From contig JAUSQI010000004.1 in assembly GCA_030652575.1 (NCBI GenBank), forward strand, positions 1 to 34,868: a DNA stretch of 34,868 nucleotides, written 5' to 3'. Made by a program: the position numbers and the translations under genes. This document shows, piece by piece, positions 1 through 5,903 of this stretch. The first letter of the stretch is position 1. Each line of letters starts with the position of its first letter. Below the pieces are notes generated by a model. The model was not told where the DNA came from. It made no database searches and saw only the letters and a list, made by a program, of their open reading frames with translations. The DNA is from Stagnimonas sp. (GTDB taxonomy: Bacteria > Pseudomonadota > Gammaproteobacteria > Nevskiales > Nevskiaceae).

Positions 1-236
1 ACTTCGATGGCGTAGGTCCAGACGGCAAGGTTGCCGTCCTGAGTCCAGGCACCGCGGGTCTTGGCGTTGATGCGCTTGATGAGCGGCTCGGCGAAGCGGC
101 TCGGATTGTCGAGGTGGGCGGAGATGGCCTTGGTGAAATCCACGGAGACCTTCTCCGCGTTTGCTGCCGGTGCGGCTTGTGCCAAAACCAGCTGGCACGA
201 CCCCAGAAACAGCAACCCGAGCTTCTTATAGTTCAC
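1..236 (-). CDS. Secreted serine protease, N-terminal part only (runs off the window edge)
   Basis: This is the first 78 codons of a gene that continues left of the window. It starts at a GTG (236-234) preceded by GGGGAGGT, a strong ribosome binding site. The first 80 residues match those of the complete protease at 1498-3993 almost throughout: both begin MNYKK, have a short hydrophobic signal peptide ending near LVLAQ, and share the stretch around SRFAEPLIKR and TRGAWTQDGN. The main differences lie just after the signal peptide (AAPAANAEKV instead of VNPLPSPSVEK). The leader DNA is also conserved, including the promoter motif at 271-298. I infer a tandem paralogue. The catalytic part is not in the window, so whether it is intact cannot be said. 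Confidence 0.85.
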   Translation of the reverse strand, partial: MNYKKLGLLFLGSCQLVLAQAAPAANAEKVSVDFTKAISAHLDNPSRFAEPLIKRINAKTRGAWTQDGNLAVWTYAIE

Positions 237-270
237 AACGACCTCCCCTTAGAATGACGTGACTCAGAGG

Positions 271-298
271 AGAACGGTCGATGGGTGGGTTTGTCAGG
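271..298 (-). promoter_or_regulatory. ECF-type promoter motif, copy 1 (partial protease)
   Basis: Read on the minus strand: CCTGACAAA, 11 bases, ACCGTTCT. The -10-like end lies 35 bp upstream of the GTG start, the same distance as in the paralogue at 4028-4055. Assignment to the sigma factor at 8909-9526 is inference from five matching copies in this island. Confidence 0.7.
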
Positions 299-355
299 GC
301 AGGGCGCCAGACTGACGACATCGCGCCGACGGCATCAAAGATGATTCGCCGCTGC

Positions 356-410
356 ATTCCTAATCTCTCCAAGACGATAGGCTTAGGAATATCTGTATTT
401 CAGATATCTG
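356..410. repeat. Inverted repeat and palindrome cluster in a gene-poor stretch
   Basis: ATTCCTAA (356-363) and its exact reverse complement TTAGGAAT (383-390) are separated by 19 bases. The perfect palindrome CAGATATCTG follows at 401-410. The stretch 237-661 holds no convincing gene; besides these repeats it carries two copies of the island promoter motif facing away from each other. The repeats could be an operator, a hairpin or a trace of recombination; nothing decides between them. Confidence 0.45.
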
Positions 411-424
411 TTTTTACAGCGCTC

Positions 425-452
425 CCTGACAAACGCGCAGCCTCAGCGTCTT
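425..452 (+). promoter_or_regulatory. ECF-type promoter motif, copy 2 (plus strand, apparent orphan)
   Basis: CCTGACAAA, 11 bases, AGCGTCTT: the same element and spacing as the four minus-strand copies, with C to G at the second base of the -10 block. It points right, away from copy 1. The only open frame directly downstream is the 18-codon stretch at 504-560, so the original target gene may have been lost. Confidence 0.55.
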
Positions 453-503
453 ACTAACCAGGCCACCAAACACGCCTGCCTTACCAACGTCACGTGCGTC
501 GAA

Positions 504-560
504 ATGCAGAACCCCGAGAACTGGAAACGCATCTGGCAGAAAGCGATCTCAAAGCTGTAA
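504..560 (+). other. Short reading frame, possible gene remnant (18 aa)
   Basis: ATG to TAA, encoding MQNPENWKRIWQKAISKL. The frame stays open upstream to 387 without another ATG, GTG or TTG start. The composition looks like the C-terminus of a real protein rather than random sequence, and it lies about 50 bp downstream of promoter copy 2. I do not recognise a family. It may be a tiny peptide gene, or the tail of a gene whose front was deleted when the island rearranged. Confidence 0.2.
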
Positions 561-661
561 TGACAAGCTCCACTAATCGCCATTGATATCTGCCGGCCGT
601 AAGGTCAAAAAGCCGGGCGGCACGAGCTAGAATGTTATTCAACCGCAAGCGGAGCCCGGCC

Positions 662-886
662 ATGACCACCATCACCATTGAACTCACCCCGAGCCAAGAG
701 CGTGCGCTCAAGAGCCGCACCGGCAAGCGCACGGCCGCCGCCGCCGCAAAGGCCTGGATCGAGACTGGTGCGATCACGGCGGAACAGATTCGTCATGCGC
801 TGAAAGGCAGCATCGCTGAAGAGAAGGCCGGCAAAATGAAGAGCTTCGACACGGCCGCCGCGGCAATGAAATGGCTCGAAAGCTAA
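662..886 (+). CDS. Putative type II antitoxin, partner of the YafQ-like toxin
   Basis: A 74-residue acidic/alanine-rich protein. The N-terminus (TTITIELTPSQ) resembles the beta strand of a ribbon-helix-helix DNA-binding fold, followed by an Ala-rich helix; the C-terminal half would be the toxin-binding tail. I prefer the ATG at 662 over an upstream alternative at 632 because a GGAG sits about 7 bases before it and the upstream residues (MLFNRKRSPA) look non-native. Its TAA stop overlaps the toxin ATG (TAATG), so the two genes are translationally coupled. The family role is inferred mainly from gene order and size; it is not a clear DinJ or RelB by sequence. It would neutralise the toxin and repress its own promoter. 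Confidence 0.7.
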   Translation: MTTITIELTPSQERALKSRTGKRTAAAAAKAWIETGAITAEQIRHALKGSIAEEKAGKMKSFDTAAAAMKWLES

Positions 887-1158
887 TGCTGTTGCAGAGT
901 TTCAAGCGCGACTACCGACGGTTGAAAAGGCGACCTGATTTCGATACAGAAACACTTGAATACGTTCTGGAGCAGCTGGTTATCGGCTCGCTGCCTGCCG
1001 GGTTTCGCGAACATGCCCTGGTGAAGAAGGCCCGCAACTACGCTGGCTTTACCGAGTGCCACCTCGATGCTGACCTGCTCATGATCTACCGAGAGTTGCC
1101 GGGGGAGGTACGCTTGCACCGACTGGGTACGCATGTGGATTTGTTCGGTGTGGAGTGA
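886..1158 (+). CDS. YafQ-family type II toxin (RelE/ParE superfamily mRNA interferase)
   Basis: A 90-residue basic protein matching the YafQ pattern: FKRDYRRLKRR near the N-terminus, then REHAL, ECHLDADLLMIY, and RLGTHVDLF at the end. The residues corresponding to the E. coli YafQ catalytic set appear as His43, His59, Asp63 and His83; the His59-Asp63 and His59-His83 spacings equal those of E. coli. YafQ toxins cut mRNA on the ribosome. I chose the ATG at 886 because it overlaps the antitoxin stop; an in-frame ATG at 871 would add five residues. The pair sits between the two copies of the duplicated protease island, as expected for an inserted module. Confidence 0.85.
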   Translation: MLLQSFKRDYRRLKRRPDFDTETLEYVLEQLVIGSLPAGFREHALVKKARNYAGFTECHLDADLLMIYRELPGEVRLHRLGTHVDLFGVE

Positions 1159-1175
1159 ACTCAGAGGATCGCTGC

Positions 1176-1369
1176 CGTGAAGATCCATTTGGCAGGCCAA
1201 TGCTCATGTGCTTCGGTGCTAACATTTACCTTGACTGAGTTTGGCCATTTCGCCCGAAGCCGTGAGCTTGGAATAGAAGAGGCGCATCAGCTCTGCAGAG
1301 GCAGCATCGGAGGTTGACCACAGCGTTGAGATCACGGCCCTGGCATTGCGCGACAGCATGAATTGGCCC
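1176..1369 (-). pseudogene. Scrambled remnant of the promoter / CHAT-protease region
   Basis: Two pieces of the intact locus are joined here. Bases 1176-1235 resemble 5254-5325: a decayed TTTGGCAGG in place of TTTGTCAGG, then the shared GGTGCTAAC(A/G)TTTAC. Bases 1248-1369 match 6010-6125, the 3' part of the CHAT gene, and still encode in frame the CHAT C-terminal segment with SRNARAVISTLW and FYSKLTASGE. Everything between (the small membrane gene and the last codons of CHAT) is missing, as are the CHAT catalytic His and Cys. This is a dead duplicate left from a tandem duplication of the island. Bases 1159-1497 hold no intact gene. Confidence 0.75.
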
Positions 1370-1376
1370 GACATAT

Positions 1377-1402
1377 CCGCCACCTCCGCCACCTCCGCCA
1401 CC
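1377..1402. repeat. Nine-base tandem repeat, almost three copies
   Basis: CCGCCACCT is repeated nearly three times exactly where homology to the CHAT gene stops. It may mark the rearrangement junction. Confidence 0.6.
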
Positions 1403-1497
1403 AGTTGAATAAATTTGAGTGTGGCTCAGACGCTCGGTCGACAACACCGTACCTCGCAAGAGAAAGACCTTGATTGGCTTCGCCGCCATGTGGACTG

Positions 1498-3993
1498 CTA
1501 GTTACCAGTCATCAGCGTGGAGAGAGCTACAGAGCGCCGCATCCGACGCCTGCACAGCAGTCCCGCTCCGAGAGCGAACACTCCCACTCCAAACGATCCA
1601 CCACCCGAGGAACCGCCACCGGTGCCGGGATTGGTCGGCGTAGTGGGCGGCGTCGGGGTGGGCACCGCGCTACCCGTGACAAAGACCGTCTTGGTGGTCG
1701 AGCCACCCGCACCGGTGCAGGTCAGGTTGTAAGTGTTGGTGCCGACGTTGCTCACCGTCACGTTGGCCGACGCGCTGGTGCTCTGCGCACCGGCCCAGTC
1801 GCCCGTCGCGCTGCAGCTGTCGGTGTTCGAGCTGTTCCAGCTCAGCAGCACCGTGGTGCCCTGCGTAGCGAAGGTGCTGGACGTGCTGAAGTTCAGCACC
1901 GGAGCCACCCTGGGGTTGGCGGTGACGGGAACCGTAATCACCACTTCCCCACCGTTATTTCCTTGGCAAATCATGATGTAGCGGTTGTCGCCCTGTATTG
2001 GGGTCACCGTCTCGCTACCGCTCAGTGCCTTGGCACCCGTCCAGGCACCTTCAGCGCGGCAGGTGGCGGTGTTGGCGGAGTTCCAGTTCAGCGTGACCGT
2101 TTCGCCCACGAAGACCGTGGAGGCGCTGGTCACAAAGCTCAGCGTGCCAGCAGCCGGGGCGCTCACAGCGACGGTGACGCTGCTATCGGTGACCACCTGC
2201 GCATCATTTCGGCAGCTCAGGTTATAGGTGTGGTCGCCGGTGTTGCTGACCGTGAAGGTCTCGGTGCCACTGGGGTCCACACCGTGATCGGCGAGTTCAT
2301 CGCCGGCGAGGTGGCAGAAGCCAGCCTTGGTGGTGGACCAGTTGAGGGTGACCGACTCGCCCGTGTTGAGCGAGGCCTTGGTCGAAGTGAGGCTTACCGT
2401 CGAGGAACCGGCGCGAGCGGCGTTGTAGCTGCCGTCGCGCTGGGATATCCCGGTGTTGCTCGGGTCGAGCCAGAACTTGTAGGCGTTGGCGCTCGTGGCG
2501 CTGGCCGGGCCGTAGTAGGCCTCGCGGAAGCGCTGGTAGTTGGCGGTGTCACCAGCTGTAGAGCTAGAGTTTGTGGGGCAGGTATCGTCAGACGATGTGG
2601 AGAGCGTGCCTATGATCTGCTTTTTAGACGCATACCAAAGACCAGACCCGGAAGCGCCCGCAGCTATGCGACCAGTGGTCAACATAGGCCGCAGCTTAAG
2701 CGCCCATGCCTGGTAGGTCGGGCCGGTTTTCGGCTTGCCATCGGGGCCAGCGTAGCTGGGCATCGTCTGCTGGAAGGTGTAAGTCAGCGCGCTGTTGGCG
2801 TTGGAGTTGGCAGTGGTGCCCGTTTCGACATACTGCTTGGTGTGACTCCGGCCATGGTGAATACCAAAGAGAACCTGCTCTTTAATTGCTTCGCAATAAG
2901 GAGTCTTCGGGTCGTAGCTTGGGCTGCTCGGATCACAGAAGCGCGCCTCGCTGCTGGCATTAGGGTTCGCCGGGTCATAGGCAGGGTAGCCCTTGAAATT
3001 GACAACATTTTCGGCCGTCCAGCCAGCCCAGTAAGGGTTGGCACCGAAGGGAGGCGCATCGGTGGCTTCGAGCAGCAATGCGTCGCCAGTCATCGCACGG
3101 ATGACGGCACCGGTGGTTTCCTTGGAGGGGTCGTTGCGCACGAAGTCGAGATCCGTGCCGCAAGGGGTCTCCTGCGACCAGCGGATGATGTAGCCGTCGG
3201 CGTTGGGCGGCAGGGCATCACCGTAGCTGATGCAGTGAGCGGCAGTGGCCAGGAAGGTCGTGAAGCTGCCGCTGGCGTCGTTCACGAGATTGGCCGTGCA
3301 GAAGTCCACACCGAACACGGTGAGGCCGACGATGGCCTGGCCCGGATCGGTGATCTCGGGCTTGCTGTTGCGCTCGCAGATGAAGTTGCGGTCGCAGCTG
3401 GAATTGTCGTAACTGTTGCCCGATCCAGCCTGCGCCTTGGTCGGGTTCTTCTTGGCGTTGTAGGCAGCCTTGAGGCCAGCGAGCAGGGGGTGATCTGCAC
3501 CGCCAGGCACCAGTGACTTGTAGCCGACGTTGAAGCGGTCGATGGAGAAGCGGGCCATGCCCTTCGACGCGGCCGGCATGCGCACGATGACGGTGAGCTG
3601 TGAGCCCTCGAGCGCAGAGGTCAGCATCGTGCCACTGCGGAAGCGGTTGGCGCCGTAAACAGCCTTGGCCTTCTCGGTCGCAACCTCGACGGTGGCGGAG
3701 GGCGGCAGGAAGGCATCGTCAGCGTAGAAGCCCATCGACACAGCGCCGGGCACTTCGATGGCGTAGGTCCAGACGGCAAGGTTGCCGTCCTGAGTCCAGG
3801 CACCGCGGGTCTTGGCGTTGACGCGCTTGATCAGCGGCTCGGCGAAGCGGCTCGGGCTGTCGAGGTGGGTGGAGATGGCCTTGGCGAAGTTAAATGTTGC
3901 CTTCTCCACGCTGGGAGAAGGCAACGGGTTCACTTGTGCCAAAACCAGCTGACAAGATCCCAAGAACAGCACCATCAGCTTCTTATAGTTCAC
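1498..3993 (-). CDS. Secreted trypsin-like serine protease with three Ig-like repeats and a GlyGly-CTERM-like tail
   Basis: An 831-residue exported protein. It starts at GTG 3993 behind GGGGAGGT. Residues 1-20 are a signal peptide; about 30-190 is a propeptide-like region. The chymotrypsin-fold protease core spans about 195-515, with likely triad His253 (TAAHC), Asp304 (GDALLLE) and Ser448 (GASGSG), and many cysteines as in lysyl-endopeptidase-type enzymes. Three related domains of about 75-85 residues follow (about 530-614, 615-698, 699-773), each with a LNWS/LNWN/LSWN strand and two cysteines. The end carries a Thr/Pro linker, a Gly/Ser-rich stretch, a hydrophobic segment and an Arg cluster, the layout of GlyGly-CTERM signals handled by rhombosortase, here with about 11 extra residues after the arginines. 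Substrate unknown; probably surface-anchored or released by type II secretion. Promoter motif at 4028-4055. Confidence 0.88.
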   Translation of the reverse strand: MNYKKLMVLFLGSCQLVLAQVNPLPSPSVEKATFNFAKAISTHLDSPSRFAEPLIKRVNAKTRGAWTQDGNLAVWTYAIEVPGAVSMGFYADDAFLPPSATVEVATEKAKAVYGANRFRSGTMLTSALEGSQLTVIVRMPAASKGMARFSIDRFNVGYKSLVPGGADHPLLAGLKAAYNAKKNPTKAQAGSGNSYDNSSCDRNFICERNSKPEITDPGQAIVGLTVFGVDFCTANLVNDASGSFTTFLATAAHCISYGDALPPNADGYIIRWSQETPCGTDLDFVRNDPSKETTGAVIRAMTGDALLLEATDAPPFGANPYWAGWTAENVVNFKGYPAYDPANPNASSEARFCDPSSPSYDPKTPYCEAIKEQVLFGIHHGRSHTKQYVETGTTANSNANSALTYTFQQTMPSYAGPDGKPKTGPTYQAWALKLRPMLTTGRIAAGASGSGLWYASKKQIIGTLSTSSDDTCPTNSSSTAGDTANYQRFREAYYGPASATSANAYKFWLDPSNTGISQRDGSYNAARAGSSTVSLTSTKASLNTGESVTLNWSTTKAGFCHLAGDELADHGVDPSGTETFTVSNTGDHTYNLSCRNDAQVVTDSSVTVAVSAPAAGTLSFVTSASTVFVGETVTLNWNSANTATCRAEGAWTGAKALSGSETVTPIQGDNRYIMICQGNNGGEVVITVPVTANPRVAPVLNFSTSSTFATQGTTVLLSWNSSNTDSCSATGDWAGAQSTSASANVTVSNVGTNTYNLTCTGAGGSTTKTVFVTGSAVPTPTPPTTPTNPGTGGGSSGGGSFGVGVFALGAGLLCRRRMRRSVALSTLMTGN

Positions 3994-4027
3994 AACGACC
4001 TCCCCTTTGAATGACGCTGCTGTGAGG

Positions 4028-4055
4028 AGAACGGTTGGGTGGCGGATTTGTCAGG
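4028..4055 (-). promoter_or_regulatory. ECF-type promoter motif, copy 3 (complete protease)
   Basis: CCTGACAAA, 11 bases, ACCGTTCT on the minus strand, ending 35 bp from the GTG start. The -35-like and -10-like blocks are identical to copy 1 although the 11-base spacer differs, which suggests the blocks rather than the whole leader are conserved. Confidence 0.75.
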
Positions 4056-4075
4056 CCTCGATCGTAAAAGGCGTG

Positions 4076-5155
4076 TCACTCCAAGAGGTTTATCGGTTGC
4101 CCACTGCGGTCGTAAAAATCAATTTGTTGAACTGAAAAATCTATCTCGAATATTGGGTCGCCGTCACTGCGGATTGAATTGGGTATCGTTATTGCTTTTA
4201 CTGGCTTCGTTTTAACAGCGGCAAGTATGCGACGAGGCCCCAGATTACTGACGGCTTGTTGGATAGCGCGAGCCTTGACCACATCTTTAACCTCAATGAA
4301 ATAATTTGGTTCTGGCACATAACCCATCTTCATACTCCTGCCGTCGAAGGTAACTCGAATTGGAACCTGAGATGTCAAAGCACTGGTTCCCAATTCATTT
4401 CGCTGATATCTCGGATATCCTTCGTCGTCTGCGAAATGGGATGTTTTGACTAACACTGGATAACCTTTTTTCTCAAAATTATACTCATAGAATGTGATCC
4501 AAACTGGGAATATATAAACCTTGTCTTTTTTGAAAAAGGACAACATGTTTTTTACCTTCTCGCGACCGCTGGCTTCCAAATCTTTCTTCGAAAAAGGATC
4601 GGTGTCGAAGTAAGTGTCATTTAAGGCTGCACTTATCGCAATATCTTCTGACTCAGCATATCCAAGTTTCTTAGGTGTCGAAATGTTTCTGAGCAGAAAG
4701 TAAAGACCCCAAACGGGACCTTCCACGTCAGCATAGCCTGAATCGCCCAGAACTATAGATCCACTAGTTTGCGGCGGAAGTGCACAAGCCGCTGGGAAAC
4801 TACGGCCAGTGATAAATTCAACTTGGCCTCCCCCAGTCAAATAATGATTATAACTGTCGCACTTTTTATCTGACCGCCAATCTGCGGCAGTGATATAGCC
4901 ACGAGCCGATGATTTGGGAGAAGTTTGGTTCTGTGGGGGGATGACTCCCTTTTCCTTGGCTTTTTCGACAATGCTGTTTTTTAGTCCGTTGAGCAGTGCG
5001 TCAAAGCCGTCTGCGTAAATGAGATCAGATGTTAACAATATAAAAACAGAAAAAATTATTCTAATAATGTTATTTATTTTTCTTTTAATATTGCATTTAT
5101 TAAAATCCGGTAGAGATGGTTGTCCCGTTTTTACTTTTGAAATTTTCTTATTCAA
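4076..5155 (-). CDS. Exported protein of unknown function, AT-rich
   Basis: I do not recognise this family. The frame is open from 5287, but the ATG there lies upstream of the promoter motif at 5249-5276, so it cannot be the start if that promoter is used. The first plausible start downstream is TTG 5155 behind GGGGGGAAA, giving 359 residues. A basic stretch (KRKINN) and a hydrophobic segment (about residues 25-45, ending LIYADG) look like a signal peptide with a long n-region. The mature part (about 310 residues) has one close pair of cysteines (KKCDSY and AACALPP), many aromatic residues and no membrane segments. Base composition is clearly more AT-rich than both neighbours, with ATA/TTA codons, which suggests recent acquisition. 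It sits between the protease and the small membrane gene and seems to share their regulation. Confidence 0.7.
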   Translation of the reverse strand: MNKKISKVKTGQPSLPDFNKCNIKRKINNIIRIIFSVFILLTSDLIYADGFDALLNGLKNSIVEKAKEKGVIPPQNQTSPKSSARGYITAADWRSDKKCDSYNHYLTGGGQVEFITGRSFPAACALPPQTSGSIVLGDSGYADVEGPVWGLYFLLRNISTPKKLGYAESEDIAISAALNDTYFDTDPFSKKDLEASGREKVKNMLSFFKKDKVYIFPVWITFYEYNFEKKGYPVLVKTSHFADDEGYPRYQRNELGTSALTSQVPIRVTFDGRSMKMGYVPEPNYFIEVKDVVKARAIQQAVSNLGPRRILAAVKTKPVKAITIPNSIRSDGDPIFEIDFSVQQIDFYDRSGQPINLLE

Positions 5156-5248
5156 AATTGTTTCCCCCCGATATATTGTATGGATGTAGAAATATTTGTC
5201 TGTGGGGACGGAGCTCGCGCCGCTGTCATGAGTGACCGTCTCCAAAGG

Positions 5249-5276
5249 AAGACGGTCAAGGTTTACTTTTGTCAGG
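5249..5276 (-). promoter_or_regulatory. ECF-type promoter motif, copy 4 (AT-rich exported protein)
   Basis: CCTGACAAA, 11 bases, ACCGTCTT on the minus strand. It lies inside the longest possible reading frame of the gene below it, and so argues for the shorter start at 5155, leaving a leader of about 90 bases. Confidence 0.72.
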
Positions 5277-5345
5277 GCAGCAACCAAATGGAGCTTTGGT
5301 GCTAACGTTTACTAACTTGATTTATTGGGAATCCGCTGTTCGCTA

Positions 5346-5903
5346 ATGATCAACTCCACCCCCTCCGACAGATTGCAAGATGCTATCGCTGCTGGCATGG
5401 AAGATGCTTGGGCTGCGAAAGCAGGTCATGTGAGCGAGACACAGATGCAACGCTTTCGCGAGCGGCTGATGGCTGCTGGCGTAACAGGCGCGAACGCCTC
5501 GGCTGCTGGTGCAGTCGCGAACTTGCCGAAACGACATCAAACAGCATGGGCGCTGGCCGCCTCAGTGGCTGCTGTGTGCGTGGTCGGCACCTTGCTGAGT
5601 GTGCAAATCAACAAAGGCACGGACCTGGCCGTGGAAAAGACCGAGCCTACGAGAGGTGTGCTGGCGGTGTTTCGAGTCTCGCAAGATCAGCCCCGCGTGG
5701 AGGCCGCTCTGCAAGCAGCTGGCATCGCCTTCAGCCGCGTTCTGGGCGAACCTGGCGCACTTAAAGCGAATGTTGCCGCCGATCAGTTACTGCGCTTTCA
5801 AATGGCCTTGAAGACCCTCGGGTTAGATCCCGACGCTTACCCCGCAGAAGCCGCAGGCGACTACTTGCTTTTGACTAAGGGGCTGCCGTCCTACGCTCAG
5901 TGA
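5346..5903 (+). CDS. Single-pass membrane protein, candidate anti-sigma or sigma-regulator
   Basis: 185 residues: an N-terminal soluble part of about 65 residues (predicted helical, MINSTPSDRLQDAIAAGMED onward), one membrane helix at about 67-86 (TAWALAASVAAVCVVGTLL), and a C-terminal domain of about 95 residues that would lie in the periplasm if the N-terminus is cytoplasmic. No zinc-binding HxxxCxxC anti-sigma motif is present. I prefer ATG 5346; an in-frame TTG at 5325 is possible. Its last 29 bases overlap the end of the CHAT gene on the other strand. The topology is that of a membrane anti-sigma factor, and an ECF-like sigma gene sits at the other end of the CHAT gene, but sequence alone does not prove the role. 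No copy of the island promoter motif faces it. Confidence 0.65.
   Translation: MINSTPSDRLQDAIAAGMEDAWAAKAGHVSETQMQRFRERLMAAGVTGANASAAGAVANLPKRHQTAWALAASVAAVCVVGTLLSVQINKGTDLAVEKTEPTRGVLAVFRVSQDQPRVEAALQAAGIAFSRVLGEPGALKANVAADQLLRFQMALKTLGLDPDAYPAEAAGDYLLLTKGLPSYAQ

Noticed and set aside
1213-1227. GGTGCTAAC(A/G)TTTAC repeated at 5296-5310 as possible integron attC sites
   Set aside because: The core does not fit RYYYAAC at the needed position and there is no matching partner half; the repeat is explained by the duplication of the promoter/CHAT region.
1474-3516. 680-codon open frame on the plus strand
   Set aside because: It lies antisense to the serine protease, whose catalytic motifs, signal peptide and ribosome binding site are clear; the plus-strand translation is a low-complexity Gly/Ala/Arg shadow.
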